Of a DNA stretch of 64,000 nt, positions 9,030 to 18,480 are shown in pieces. The translations under genes and the position numbers were made by a program. The stretch lies in the NCBI RefSeq assembly GCF_028869115.1, contig NZ_CP079800.1:2579501-2643500 (forward strand), written 5' to 3'. The notes under the pieces were generated by a model. The model was not told where the DNA came from and did not search any database. It saw nothing but the letters and a program-made list of their open reading frames with translations. Numbering within the stretch: position 1 is the stretch's first letter; every line of letters begins with the position of its first letter. Source of the stretch: Pseudemcibacter aquimaris (GTDB lineage: Bacteria > Pseudomonadota > Alphaproteobacteria > Sphingomonadales > Emcibacteraceae).

Positions 9030-9059
9030 TGATCCATTCTTTCCTTTTCTGCGTATAAA
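9030..9059 (+). promoter_or_regulatory. ECF-type promoter of the DUF6134/SDR pair
   Basis: TGATCC (9030-9035), 18 bases, then TATAAA (9054-9059), located 24 bases before the DUF6134 start. The element and spacing equal those of the sigma gene promoter, so the sigma factor probably transcribes these two genes both from its own operon and from here. Confidence 0.7.
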
Positions 9060-9082
9060 GTTATATTCAGGAAAGGAAAAAT

Positions 9083-9715
9083 ATGTCTGCTATAATTCTT
9101 CTGCTATCAACGGCGAGCCTCGTTGAAAATGCCTCGTACACTATGGATAATCCAGCTAAGTGGGCCAGACATATTTATGGTGAAAGACTTGAATTTATCA
9201 TCAATAGAAATGATAAACCCGTTGGCCAACACATCGTTGAATTTGGCCATACTGATGGGCTCGATGAAGTAAAATCATCAACAGAAATCAATATAAAATT
9301 CCTTTTCATTACGGCTTATAAATTCAATCTTTCCGCAAGTGAATATTGGGCGCTTGATGGCCTTAGTAGAGTGGAAAGCAATAGCAATGATGGCGGCTCA
9401 AAAAACGTACTATTGAAAAACTTTGATCAAAATAATGATCTTTTGCCGACCAGTCACTGGAACCCGCTCATCCTTAATGACACCAAAGTTTATAACACCA
9501 TCACAGGAAAAATAAATTCAATTAAAATTTACCCTATTGGATGGGACAAAGTGCCGACTAACTTGGGAATTCGTGATGCTTACCGCTATGATTATCACGG
9601 CGATTTAAATGATGTATCGGCATGGTACGATGATAAAGGAAGATGGGTATCACTTAAGTTTATAGCACGCGACGGATCGGTAATTTCATATGAATGCGTA
9701 AAGTGCGGGACATGA
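9083..9715 (+). CDS. DUF6134-like exported protein
   Basis: A 210-residue protein with a short hydrophobic N-terminus (AIILLLSTASLVENAS) that looks like a signal peptide, followed by a beta-rich domain (FIINRNDKPVGQHIVEF, INIKFLFITAYKFNLSASEYW, IKIYPIGWDKVP, YDYHGDLNDVSAWYDDKGRWVSLKF). I associate this pattern with DUF6134, a family often found beside ChrR-type sigma systems; function unknown. The fold resembles lipid- or ligand-carrying periplasmic barrels, which would suit a lipid-modification cluster, but that is inference. The preceding ribosome site AGGAAAGGAAAA supports the start. It overlaps the SDR gene by 4 bases. Confidence 0.7.
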   Translation: MSAIILLLSTASLVENASYTMDNPAKWARHIYGERLEFIINRNDKPVGQHIVEFGHTDGLDEVKSSTEINIKFLFITAYKFNLSASEYWALDGLSRVESNSNDGGSKNVLLKNFDQNNDLLPTSHWNPLILNDTKVYNTITGKINSIKIYPIGWDKVPTNLGIRDAYRYDYHGDLNDVSAWYDDKGRWVSLKFIARDGSVISYECVKCGT

Positions 9716-10473
9716 AGAAAACCAACTGGAAATCAGCATGGGTCGTTGGCGGCTCAACCGGTCTGGGGGCCGCACTTTCGAAAAGGTTGGCATTGGAAGA
9801 AACGCGGTTATTTATTTCATCAAGAAACACCCCTGCTTTAAGAAGAACATGCCATAAAATTTCAAACGCCACACCAATTCCACTGGATGTGACCGATCAT
9901 ATTGCCTGTGGTTTAACAGCGGGACTTATCCAACATAAATTGGGAACATTTCCAGATTTAATCATTTTAAATGCAGCCATCTATACGCCAATGAAATCAT
10001 ATGATTACGATCCCAAAGATATTTTTGACATGATGAATGTAAATTTCATGGGGGTAGTTAATATGATCAAGGCTATAGCATCACAAAAGAATGATGATCA
10101 TAACGTTACAATCGCTGTAATCAGTTCACCAAGCGGATGGCGTGGTCTTCCTGGTGGGGGCGGTTATGGCGCGTCAAAAGCTGCGGTTACAAATTTTGTC
10201 GAGAGCATGAAGCTGGATCTAGAGGAAAAAAATATTCATCTTCGTCTGATAACACCTGGCTTTATTAAAACAAGACTGACAGACAAAAACGATTTTGATA
10301 TGCCGCAACTAATGGAAGCGGATTATGCTGCTGAAAAGATCCTTAAAGGTCTTAAGAAAAATGGATTTGATATCACTTTTCCAAATCCATTTGTATTCAT
10401 GTTGAAAATTTTGCGTATATTGCCTTATTCAGTATATTTTTGGTTTATGCGGAAAAAACGGCTATCTAAATAA
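9712..10473 (+). CDS. Short-chain dehydrogenase/reductase
   Basis: A 253-residue SDR. The NAD(P) motif AWVVGGSTGLGAALSKRLA lies at the N-terminus, then LDVTD, LNAAI (the NNAG position) and the active-site pair YGASK (Tyr-x3-Lys) with the upstream Ser in VISSPSGW. The C-terminal hydrophobic stretch FVFMLKILRILPYSVYFWF could anchor it to the membrane. The ATG at 9712 overlaps the DUF6134 stop (ATGA) and is preferred over 9694. SDRs of this type occur in the conserved singlet-oxygen regulon of ChrR-type sigma factors, where they are thought to act on fatty acyl groups. The substrate is unknown here. Confidence 0.87.
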   Translation: MKKTNWKSAWVVGGSTGLGAALSKRLALEETRLFISSRNTPALRRTCHKISNATPIPLDVTDHIACGLTAGLIQHKLGTFPDLIILNAAIYTPMKSYDYDPKDIFDMMNVNFMGVVNMIKAIASQKNDDHNVTIAVISSPSGWRGLPGGGGYGASKAAVTNFVESMKLDLEEKNIHLRLITPGFIKTRLTDKNDFDMPQLMEADYAAEKILKGLKKNGFDITFPNPFVFMLKILRILPYSVYFWFMRKKRLSK

Positions 10474-10481
10474 TCTATAAA

Positions 10482-10952
10482 TCACTGTTCTTTATAAAAA
10501 GATAAAGTCACAGAACCAACGTGGAACCCCCATTTACTGACGAAAGCACGATTAATCATGACTTCATTATCCTGTAAAAACATCCAATCATCGAATTTAA
10601 GTTTATAGCTTGTGTTTTTAACCGGAAGATCGAACACATATGTCCAGTTAAATGCATTGCCGGCACGTTTCCCGCGCGCAACACCGACAACCCCGTTTGT
10701 GGTGCCTTCATAATAACCATTAGGCAGAATTTTGATCTGCCATAACCTTTTATCGATTTGTCCATTTTGATAGATAAAATCTTCATGAAGCGTCAGGATA
10801 TCATCCTGAACTGATCCTGTAATTGTGGCTTTAAACTGATTAACAATTTTTCCGGATCTGTTTTCAAAAACACCATAGGCAACCGTCTTGCCATTGAAAT
10901 ATTGCTCAAGAATAAATTCCGGGCCATTATTTTGATAATCATTTACATTCAT
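10482..10952 (-). CDS. DUF3833 family protein
   Basis: A 156-residue beta-rich protein containing FILEQYFNGKTVAYGVFENRSGKIVNQFKATITG and LTLHEDFIYQNGQIDKRLWQI, the hallmarks of DUF3833. Members are usually lipoproteins; this copy has no signal peptide from the ATG at 10952, nor from the alternative GTG at 10970, so it appears cytoplasmic. It is last in the minus-strand operon FAD oxidoreductase-DUF1365-cfa-DUF3833 and ends 8 bases from the convergent SDR gene. DUF3833 genes are regular companions of CFA-synthase-like and DUF1365 genes, which suggests a role in modifying membrane acyl chains. The biochemical role is unknown. Confidence 0.83.
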   Translation of the reverse strand: MNVNDYQNNGPEFILEQYFNGKTVAYGVFENRSGKIVNQFKATITGSVQDDILTLHEDFIYQNGQIDKRLWQIKILPNGYYEGTTNGVVGVARGKRAGNAFNWTYVFDLPVKNTSYKLKFDDWMFLQDNEVMINRAFVSKWGFHVGSVTLSFYKEQ

Positions 10953-10976
10953 AATTCTTAATCCACTCACTAAAAC

Positions 10977-12218
10977 TTAACGGCCATGAACCATGGTGAA
11001 ATGCATGACATCAATCGTGTTTCTTTCAAAACCGGCGATACAATAATCCAGGTAATAAAGCCATAAACGGTAAAACTGTTCATCGAAGCCGAGTTCTTTA
11101 ATTTTTGGCCAATTGGCGATAAAATTCTTTTTCCATTGAATTAATGTTTCTGCATACCCGTTACCAAATGCGTAATCATCAACGATCTTCAGATTGGATT
11201 TTCGGGCATATTCTGCGAAAACCTCCTTGCTCGGTAACATACCGCCAGGGAAGATATATTTTTGAATAAAATCAACACGGTTTCGGTATTTTAAGAACCT
11301 GTCATGATCGATGGTAATAACCTGTATGACCGCTTTACCACCGCTTGCCAGTCGTGACTTTAACGTTTGAAAATACTTATCCCAATGCTTCTCGCCGACG
11401 GCTTCAAACATTTCAATCGAGACAATTTTATCGTATACGCCCGTGGTATCTCGGTAATCTTCAAAGACGGCCAGATTTTTTCTAACTGTAATTTGATTAA
11501 ACCGGTTAAGCGCATAATCAAGCTGTTCTTTGGAAATTGTAATACCACGATAATCAAGATGATGTTTCGTCAAAACATGTTCTGCAAAACCACCCCAACC
11601 ACAGCCAATTTCAAGCACACGATCACCATCACTTAAATCCAGTTGATCCGATATGCGTTGATATTTATCCTTTTGTGACTGTTCAAGGTCATTTGTTTGG
11701 GCAAAATCACCCGCAGAATATGTCATCGTTTTATCAAGCCAAAGGCTGTAAAAGTCATTACCCAGATCATAATGAAACGAAATATTTTTCTTTGATCCGT
11801 TACGGCTATTATCATTTAGAAATAAATGTGAAAATCGATTTATCAATCCAGAGGCTGCGTGATTTTGCTTTTCAGGGAAATAAGGTTCGTTATCCAAAAA
11901 CCAATTTATCAATGAAGGCAAACACGAAACGGTAATATCGCCTTTAACAAACGCCTCAACGAATGCAAGTTGGCCAGATAAAACATAGCCAAAAAGGCTT
12001 TTCCATGTTTTAAAATGAATATAAACATGATGACCTTGTTTATCGCCTTTGTGTACCACTTTAAAATCATTGGGTAGTTTGACCTCAATAAAGCCAAATT
12101 CTGCTAGCCCAATACGCTCACGAATTTTGCGGTCTAATATTTTCTCTATTAAACCATACACAATATATGTGTTTTTATAGTCACTCTGTTGATTTTTTAT
12201 CGTTTCAATATTTTTCAT
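10977..12218 (-). CDS. cfa: Cyclopropane-fatty-acyl-phospholipid synthase-like methyltransferase
   Basis: A SAM-dependent enzyme of the CFA synthase family, 413 residues. The N-terminal lipid-binding part (KSLFGYVLSGQLAFVEAFVKGDI) is followed by HYDLGNDFYSLWLDKTMTYSAGDF, the SAM motif RVLEIGCGWGGFAEHVL near residue 200, FEDYRD and KIVSIEMFEAVGEKHW. It methylates or cyclopropanates the double bond of unsaturated acyl chains in membrane phospholipids. In ChrR regulons such enzymes make methylated or furan-type fatty acids rather than plain cyclopropanes, so the product cannot be settled from sequence. It is third in a four-gene operon driven by an ECF-type promoter at 14460. Confidence 0.92.
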   Translation of the reverse strand: MKNIETIKNQQSDYKNTYIVYGLIEKILDRKIRERIGLAEFGFIEVKLPNDFKVVHKGDKQGHHVYIHFKTWKSLFGYVLSGQLAFVEAFVKGDITVSCLPSLINWFLDNEPYFPEKQNHAASGLINRFSHLFLNDNSRNGSKKNISFHYDLGNDFYSLWLDKTMTYSAGDFAQTNDLEQSQKDKYQRISDQLDLSDGDRVLEIGCGWGGFAEHVLTKHHLDYRGITISKEQLDYALNRFNQITVRKNLAVFEDYRDTTGVYDKIVSIEMFEAVGEKHWDKYFQTLKSRLASGGKAVIQVITIDHDRFLKYRNRVDFIQKYIFPGGMLPSKEVFAEYARKSNLKIVDDYAFGNGYAETLIQWKKNFIANWPKIKELGFDEQFYRLWLYYLDYCIAGFERNTIDVMHFTMVHGR

Positions 12219-12227
12219 TACTTATCC

Positions 12228-13034
12228 CTAAATATCACTATTTTCATTTACGATTTTGAGCGCTTTTGATGATTGGTAAATATGGTCTTCTGGGTGCGGG
12301 TTAACCCTTAACCCTTTCAATTTTAATTTCATGGCTTCAAATAAAATTCCGCCAATGACTTTTATTGTCATAAAGGGTGATTTCAAACTTAGCAGAAGCA
12401 GATTTTTGTCGGTAATTGCCGCGCGTTTCCCGCTAAAGCATGCTGTTAATCTTGGCTCGCCTTGATGTTCATATTGAATGGTAAGAGAAATATTTTTACC
12501 CGGTTTCCTTAGAGAAAATTGATATTTCCCTTCCCTGTCAAAAAACGGGCTTACATGAAATCTTTTTTGCGCAAAATGTTTATCATAAAAGGATGCATTC
12601 TCAGGAACTGCATATATGTAATTATGACGTTCGGAAAATGTATTTCTGACCTCGTAAACAATGGCAATATCCTGATCGTTTTTCCCTAAACAGTAATAAA
12701 CCGTTAGCGGATTAAACGAAAAACCAAATATACGCGGATAGGTAAGAATTTTAATCTTTTCAACGGCCGCCGCATCAACATCATTATCACTTAATAATGT
12801 TAGGATTCTGTCTTTCAGTGGCATATCATTTTGATGATTGGGATCTCCGTAATCCTTTTCATGAAGACTGATCAAATTGAACCTGTTTAAGGAAAAAAAA
12901 CGGTTCTTTTCAGCAAGCTGCTCTAACTCATCAAGGTCCGCATACAAATTAAACACCTTGTAACGCAGTTTATGCACCTTTGGCGCATAACGTTTATGAA
13001 ATACGCTGCCGATATAAAGTCCGTTCGTATCCAT
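12228..13034 (-). CDS. DUF1365 family protein
   Basis: A 268-residue protein with the conserved DUF1365 segments LYIGSVFHKRYAPKVHKLRYKVFNLYADLDEL, FGFSFNPLTVYYC and KRFHVSPFF. No catalytic function is known to me; the family is almost always encoded between an FAD oxidoreductase and a CFA-synthase-like enzyme, as here, and is assumed to help in lipid modification. Its ATG overlaps the oxidoreductase stop by one base and its stop is 9 bases from the cfa start, so the operon is tightly coupled. Confidence 0.92.
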   Translation of the reverse strand: MDTNGLYIGSVFHKRYAPKVHKLRYKVFNLYADLDELEQLAEKNRFFSLNRFNLISLHEKDYGDPNHQNDMPLKDRILTLLSDNDVDAAAVEKIKILTYPRIFGFSFNPLTVYYCLGKNDQDIAIVYEVRNTFSERHNYIYAVPENASFYDKHFAQKRFHVSPFFDREGKYQFSLRKPGKNISLTIQYEHQGEPRLTACFSGKRAAITDKNLLLLSLKSPFMTIKVIGGILFEAMKLKLKGLRVNPHPEDHIYQSSKALKIVNENSDI

Positions 13035-14401
13035 TATGCAGCATCTTTCTTGTGATTTTGAACCTGACGAATACTCGTGTTTTCAGCGTTAAGCGCAATA
13101 ATGCGACCATTCATATCCTTCATGTTCCACGGTCGGCACACACCCCCTAATTGTTCTGCTGCAAATAAACCGCTTTGCAATCCATCTTCATGAAAACCAT
13201 AACCAAAATGTGCACCAGCATACCAAACATTGCGGTGCCCCATAATGTCCATCAGTTTCTTTTGCGCATTTAATGTCGATAAATCGAAAATTGGATGCGC
13301 ATATTCCTTGCTGTAATGAATTAATTCCTGTTTAGGTTCAATGGATGGATTTAACGTCACAAACAATGGGGTATTCGTCTTTAGTGGTTGCAGTTTATTC
13401 ATCCAGTATGTAACCGATAAACTATCATCATCCGCGCTATCATTTTGCAAATAATTCCAACTGGACCACGCCCCTTTACGGTTAGGCATAAAGCGTTCAT
13501 CACTGTGTAAAACAGCGCGGTTTGTTGCATATTTAAAAGCACCGAGAATATTTTGTTCAAGCGCATCGGCATCTTTTAAAATGGAAAGCGCGGTATCCGC
13601 ATGTGTTGCTATCAGTATTCTATCAAAATGCTTTGCTTCTTTTCCGTCAATTTTTACGGAAACACCGTCTGCCACGCGTTTAATTTCTGTTACCGGCGAA
13701 TTTTTCTCGAATGTGGCATCCGTGTCATTCATCAACGCATTGACATATTCGCGACTACCCCCCGGAATGGTGAACCACTGCGGTCGGTCTTTTATCTGTA
13801 ATAAACCATGGTTTGTACAGAACCTTAAAAAGCTGGCTAGGGGGAAATCACCGACTTTACTCGAAGGTGTCGACCAAACCGCAGCGGCCATCGGCAAAAT
13901 ATGATCACGCAAGAACGTGTGATCATATTGCTGTAATTCCAAATATTCACGTAACGTTTGATTTTCGGCGGCACCCAGATCGATTTTGCTGCTTTCATCA
14001 TAAAAGCGCATAATCGATTTTATCATGCGCCAAAACCTTGGGCGTAGCAGGTTACGTTTCTGCGCAATCAAGCTCATTAAATTTTGGCTACCTGCATATT
14101 CAAAAGAATGATTATCCATGCTGACCGCAAATGACATTTCAGTGGGGTGCGGATTAATATTTAATTTATCCATTAGGGTCAGGAAATTTGGATAATTTCT
14201 GTCATTACAAACAATAAAACCCGTATCAACCGGAACATTACCATCAGACGTCACCGCGGTGACAGTATTAGCATGCCCGCCAAAATGGCTTCCTGCTTCA
14301 TAAACTGTAACGTTATGCTTTTTTGAAAGTAGCCACGCAGCACCAAGACCAGAGATGCCTGAACCGATTATTGCTATATTGAGTTTTTTATTATTTTTCA
14401 T
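13034..14401 (-). CDS. FAD-dependent oxidoreductase of the DUF1365/CFA operon
   Basis: A 455-residue amine-oxidase-fold flavoprotein. The N-terminal dinucleotide motif is IAIIGSGISGLGAAWLLSKKHNVTVYEAGSHFGGHANTV, and the C-terminal FAD contact is WYAGAHFGYGFHEDGLQSG. The family is annotated as a predicted NAD/FAD-binding protein and is linked with CFA synthase and DUF1365; in relatives it is thought to desaturate or oxidise methylated fatty acyl chains. It is the first gene of the operon. A TGATCC-N18-TAATAA promoter lies 30-59 bases upstream, placing the whole operon under the nearby ECF sigma factor. Confidence 0.9.
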   Translation of the reverse strand: MKNNKKLNIAIIGSGISGLGAAWLLSKKHNVTVYEAGSHFGGHANTVTAVTSDGNVPVDTGFIVCNDRNYPNFLTLMDKLNINPHPTEMSFAVSMDNHSFEYAGSQNLMSLIAQKRNLLRPRFWRMIKSIMRFYDESSKIDLGAAENQTLREYLELQQYDHTFLRDHILPMAAAVWSTPSSKVGDFPLASFLRFCTNHGLLQIKDRPQWFTIPGGSREYVNALMNDTDATFEKNSPVTEIKRVADGVSVKIDGKEAKHFDRILIATHADTALSILKDADALEQNILGAFKYATNRAVLHSDERFMPNRKGAWSSWNYLQNDSADDDSLSVTYWMNKLQPLKTNTPLFVTLNPSIEPKQELIHYSKEYAHPIFDLSTLNAQKKLMDIMGHRNVWYAGAHFGYGFHEDGLQSGLFAAEQLGGVCRPWNMKDMNGRIIALNAENTSIRQVQNHKKDAA

Positions 14402-14430
14402 AAATGCCTACTTATCTTTATTGAATATTC

Positions 14431-14460
14431 TTATTACGCATTTACGGGATCACCGGATCA
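14431..14460 (-). promoter_or_regulatory. ECF-type promoter of the lipid-modification operon
   Basis: On the minus strand TGATCC (14460-14455) is followed after 18 bases by TAATAA (14436-14431), 30 bases before the FAD oxidoreductase ATG. It is the third copy of the sigma-gene promoter pattern. A second TGATCC begins 8 bases after the first but is at the wrong distance from the -10. Confidence 0.7.
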
Positions 14461-14575
14461 CTCATAATATCATATTCTTATAAAAACATCTTGGCTTAGA
14501 TGATTATAAAGAAATCCTAATTTCTATTGCCTTTAAGCATTAGTGGATAAGTCAATAATATGGAGGGGAAAACCC

Positions 14576-15778
14576 TTAAGAAGCCATCTTTCTCCAGACC
14601 GCTTCTAATGGTCCTTGTTTAAAGTTTTTCAGCCATAATGAACTCATGATAATCTGTACAATCCATACTATGACGACAATTAAAAATAATTCATCATGAT
14701 CAAGGGTATCAAACGCGATCAATTCGAATGAATGAAATATCAGTACAAATAACACTGAATGAAATATGTAATTGGTAAGCGCCATTTTTCCAACGGCTTC
14801 AATTTTAGTTGCAAAGGTTCTTGATAAAGTTGGATAAATTAGATGTAAGCCACTTAAAACACTGAATGACAAAATCGCACATCCCGTTCTGAATGTAATA
14901 TTTTTAAGTGGTAATGTTTCTGTAAATCCAAGATAAGCTCCAACCGTTTCATTAATGCCGATACGGGCAAAAATGCCGTATAGCAATAAAGGCAACCCGG
15001 CAAGCAAGCTGAACATCAACATCTTACGGTAATACAAAGTGTTCTTACTACCTTGCAGCACACCCGTTTTAAACAGGGCCATACCAATTAGCATAAACCC
15101 TAACGCATTCCAGATTCTGAAATTCGGTAATGCCGTCCATTGAATAAATTGATTACGCCATGTGTTATATTTTAGAAAGTCACCATAACTACCGCTGTAG
15201 GCTTCGGCGGCCGTTGATGGCGCAGGTCCATAATCAACCCACCATGAAAATAAAACTTGCTCAATTGTCGATGTATAAAGCCCCGGCCATTCACCAATTG
15301 CCAAATCGATCAATTTAAATACAACGCCAAAACAAATAAGATATGACACCCGTACATTCATAAACAACAATAAAAATGGCCCACATACAGCATAGGTAAT
15401 CAGAATATCGCCGGGCCATAATAAATATGCATGGGCAACCCCCAACACCATTAAAATCGCCATCCGGCGCAGGTAATAACGGTTAAATTTGGAGGAATGA
15501 GTATCAGAACCGGCAAGAAGATATAAACTCGCACCGAACAACATACAAAAAATTGGCATAAACCGCTGGTCAAATACCAAATATTGCAACAACCATGCGA
15601 CCGTGCTGGTAAGATCGGGATCATAAACCCGGGACATTGATGTCCCCGCATGCCAAGGGACGTTGGCAATTAGCATCCCCAGCACAGCCACACCACGCAG
15701 AAAATCAAGAGATAAAATCCGATTTTTATCCTTTACTGCGTTTTGATCACTCATGTTGTTCTGTTTAAGTTCGCTCAT
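14576..15778 (-). CDS. DUF418 multi-span membrane protein
   Basis: A 400-residue inner-membrane protein with about ten hydrophobic segments, opening with ILSLDFLRGVAVLGMLIANV, the start common to YeiB-like/DUF418 proteins, and closing with the DUF418 signature region (GKMALTNYIFHSVLF and LKNFKQGPLEAVWRKM). The family's function is unknown; acyltransferase-like or transport roles have been suggested. It follows the TonB-dependent receptor gene by 35 bases, so it is probably part of the same metal-uptake transcript. Confidence 0.87.
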   Translation of the reverse strand: MSELKQNNMSDQNAVKDKNRILSLDFLRGVAVLGMLIANVPWHAGTSMSRVYDPDLTSTVAWLLQYLVFDQRFMPIFCMLFGASLYLLAGSDTHSSKFNRYYLRRMAILMVLGVAHAYLLWPGDILITYAVCGPFLLLFMNVRVSYLICFGVVFKLIDLAIGEWPGLYTSTIEQVLFSWWVDYGPAPSTAAEAYSGSYGDFLKYNTWRNQFIQWTALPNFRIWNALGFMLIGMALFKTGVLQGSKNTLYYRKMLMFSLLAGLPLLLYGIFARIGINETVGAYLGFTETLPLKNITFRTGCAILSFSVLSGLHLIYPTLSRTFATKIEAVGKMALTNYIFHSVLFVLIFHSFELIAFDTLDHDELFLIVVIVWIVQIIMSSLWLKNFKQGPLEAVWRKMAS

Positions 15779-15813
15779 TTATATTCTTCTGCCGGTTCTG
15801 ACGGTGGGAGACT

Positions 15814-18057
15814 TTAGAAATCTGCCTGTATCGTGAAACCAAAGCTTCTTGGTGCGCCAAGGGCCAGTTCATTTGCATAAAGGAACCCTGGACTTACACT
15901 TTGGTAATAAAACACATCCGACCATGGGATTGAGACCGTATCAAACAGGTTATCAACCCGCGCTGATACGCGAATTTCATCATTCACATCCCATCCAAGG
16001 AATAGATTAACCGTTGTGTATCCATGAAGTTTGGTTGTATTTGCGTTATCTGCAAATCGTTCCCCAACATAACGAACCGATGCCCCCGCATTAACCGGAA
16101 GTCCGGCAATTTCATTATAATTGATATATGCCGCAGTCGTCCATTTCGGTACGTTCGGTGGGGTATTTCCTGCAAACGCAACAACATTCTCCCCGGGTGT
16201 AAATTCTGCGTCCGTATATGCCGCATTAAACCCAAGACTAAGTTGATCCGTTGGTTTCATTGTCGTTGAAAATTCAAAACCACGTGACTTTCTGCCGCCG
16301 ATTAATCCCGCGCTATCACGGTTAAAGGCTTCCAGAATATCATCACGCGTAATATCGAAATAGGCAAAGGTCGTCTGTAAATCGCCATCAAGGAGTACGG
16401 CTTTTACCCCAACTTCCCATTGTTCCGCGCTTGTCAGGTCGTAATCCTGATTACCGTTTACAAGGAAAATATTTGATCCAACTGGGTCTTTGGCATCGCT
16501 ATATTGGCCATAAACGGAAACATTCTCGTCGAATTTATAAACAGCACCCACACGGTAACTCCACCAATTGAAATCACGCGTAAAGCCGTTTGCCTCCAAA
16601 TCACCCTCTGCGTTGAAATTCTCGCGGCGAAGATCCATTTCTTCATAACGAAGTGCCGACACAATGCTAAAGGCTGGTGAAATACGGATCATATCTTCCG
16701 CAAATAAGGCACGAATTTGAATGCCTGTTGGTGATGAACCACGTAATTCACGTTCACCATAAACACCCGGCACAGGTTTTCTTAAATCAACGGAATCACC
16801 GTCCACTTGCCCAACAGAACGTCTAAAGCCGCGCGTACGTACAAAATCAAAATCCGAATATTCAAAGCCATAAACGGATTTATTTTCAATACCACCAAAA
16901 TCCTGATCTACGTTGATGGAAAATCGGTTTCCGTAATTTTCCTGTTCATGATCCAGAATGAAGTATCCGTAATAACGTTGAACTTGTCCTTGCGAATCTG
17001 CATCACAAACACCAACGATTTCGGAACAATAAACATAACCTTCTGCATTTTGCCAGTTTCGGTCTGCTTGGTATCTGTAAACTGTATTGTTGATGCGAAC
17101 ATTTTCATTCACCTGATATTCCATATCAAATCTGACGAATAATTGATCGGCGATGGAATAGGCATCTTCGACGTTATAATTGTTAAATCGTGTCGTAAGG
17201 TCGATTGTTTCCCCAGTTGTCGTTGTTAGAACATCTGTGGCAGGATCAATAGCAACGGACATCGGCACAAGTGGCGTACCGAAATATCCGCTCACTTCAT
17301 CATCAAGATAATCAACACTTGCTTTAAAGCTAAAGTTTTCTGTGACATCCCACAGCATACTGGCCGTGATATTCGTTGAATGGCTATCGCCGCGGTCAAC
17401 ATACCCATCGGATGAAAAACGGCTGGCATCAATACGGTAATACATATTGTCCGCAAGCGGCCCGCCAATCCCCGCGCCCAGATGCATTGAATTCCATCTT
17501 CCGTAACTTGCAAGGGCATTTAAGTTATGTTCATCCGTTTCTTTTGCAGTTTTAATAACGGTATTAATTGTACCGGCGACAGCGCCGTTACCATTTAATA
17601 CGGATGCTGGCCCACGTAAAATTTCAACACTTTCCAGGTTAAATGTATTTTGTTGACGCATGGTCATACTGGCCGGGCCAATCCATAACCCGTCACGAAG
17701 CACCGTAATTTGTGCACGGTCAAATCCACGCAATGAAAACATCGATGGTGCCGTCGGATGTTCACCAACAACTATACCCGCCTGATTTCCAACGGCATCA
17801 GATAGTTTCTGATATCCGCGAGCTTGCATTACTTGGCTGTTGATAATGTCTACACTTGCTGGTGTATCTAATAGTGATAAGCCAAGGCGGCTTGATGCCT
17901 CGGCAGATGATTTTAATTCCAGCTCGCCAACAATGCCTTTAACAACGATAACGTCTTCTTCTAATTCTTGGTTGTTATTTTCCTGTGCAATCGATGAGAG
18001 TGACATCGAAAGCGATAATGCAACAGCAGATGCTGTGCATAATAGTTTTTTATTCAT
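15814..18057 (-). CDS. TonB-dependent outer-membrane receptor
   Basis: A 747-residue outer-membrane receptor. It has a signal peptide (LLCTASAVALSLSMSLSSIAQ), a TonB-box-like EEDVIVVKG and a plug domain from LLDTPASVDIINSQVM through VEILRGPASVLNGNGAVAGTINTV. A beta barrel follows, ending in the terminal aromatic GFTIQADF required for outer-membrane assembly. It resembles siderophore-type receptors (FhuE/FpvA class) in the plug. No long His-rich loops typical of ZnuD are visible. Upstream, in the same direction, lie a small His/Cys membrane protein and a Zur-like palindrome, and downstream DUF418. The substrate (ferric siderophore, zinc or copper complex) cannot be decided. Confidence 0.92.
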   Translation of the reverse strand: MNKKLLCTASAVALSLSMSLSSIAQENNNQELEEDVIVVKGIVGELELKSSAEASSRLGLSLLDTPASVDIINSQVMQARGYQKLSDAVGNQAGIVVGEHPTAPSMFSLRGFDRAQITVLRDGLWIGPASMTMRQQNTFNLESVEILRGPASVLNGNGAVAGTINTVIKTAKETDEHNLNALASYGRWNSMHLGAGIGGPLADNMYYRIDASRFSSDGYVDRGDSHSTNITASMLWDVTENFSFKASVDYLDDEVSGYFGTPLVPMSVAIDPATDVLTTTTGETIDLTTRFNNYNVEDAYSIADQLFVRFDMEYQVNENVRINNTVYRYQADRNWQNAEGYVYCSEIVGVCDADSQGQVQRYYGYFILDHEQENYGNRFSINVDQDFGGIENKSVYGFEYSDFDFVRTRGFRRSVGQVDGDSVDLRKPVPGVYGERELRGSSPTGIQIRALFAEDMIRISPAFSIVSALRYEEMDLRRENFNAEGDLEANGFTRDFNWWSYRVGAVYKFDENVSVYGQYSDAKDPVGSNIFLVNGNQDYDLTSAEQWEVGVKAVLLDGDLQTTFAYFDITRDDILEAFNRDSAGLIGGRKSRGFEFSTTMKPTDQLSLGFNAAYTDAEFTPGENVVAFAGNTPPNVPKWTTAAYINYNEIAGLPVNAGASVRYVGERFADNANTTKLHGYTTVNLFLGWDVNDEIRVSARVDNLFDTVSIPWSDVFYYQSVSPGFLYANELALGAPRSFGFTIQADF

Positions 18058-18094
18058 TTTTTATTCTCGAATATTTTTTTCTTATAAATTTTAT

Positions 18095-18391
18095 TTAAAA
18101 AGTATTGTTCGAGAATTGCGGAGGTGCCCTTAAAAATGGAATGAACCAATGATTGTATGATGCTATTATGGTGTTAAACGCAAATAACATCCCCCCCAAG
18201 ACAATCATTAATGACAGTTCAATTGGTGTATTATTTATGTTCGTCAGATTATTCTGATCAATTATTTTACATATTGCGCAAGGGTCAACGGTATCTTTAT
18301 GATCATGCGTGATCAATTCATGCTGACTGAATAGCAATGAAGCTATTACAGCAAACAAAATAAATCTGATATGTCGGCGAATAATTCGCAT
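18095..18391 (-). CDS. Small membrane protein with His and CxxC motifs
   Basis: A 98-residue protein with an N-terminal membrane segment (FILFAVIASLLFSQ), then HELITHDHKDTVDPCAICK, which places three His and a CxxC pair just outside the membrane. A second hydrophobic segment (SLMIVLGGMLFAFNTIIASY) and the tail FLRAPPQF follow. The layout is that of DUF2946-like proteins found next to TonB receptors; metal binding is a reasonable inference. It precedes the receptor gene by 37 bases and is the first gene downstream of the Zur-like box. Confidence 0.7.
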   Translation of the reverse strand: MRIIRRHIRFILFAVIASLLFSQHELITHDHKDTVDPCAICKIIDQNNLTNINNTPIELSLMIVLGGMLFAFNTIIASYNHWFIPFLRAPPQFSNNTF

Positions 18392-18480
18392 TTCATTATA
18401 CCCTTGATCAGTGGTTCAAGAGCAAAATGAACGGTCATTCCCCCAACCACTAGATATTATTGATTCTGCGAAATATTAAA

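Noticed and set aside
14445-14460. Second TGATCC on the minus strand as an alternative -35 for the lipid operon
   Set aside because: It is 13 bases from the nearest TAAGA, whereas all other candidates use 18; the first TGATCC fits.
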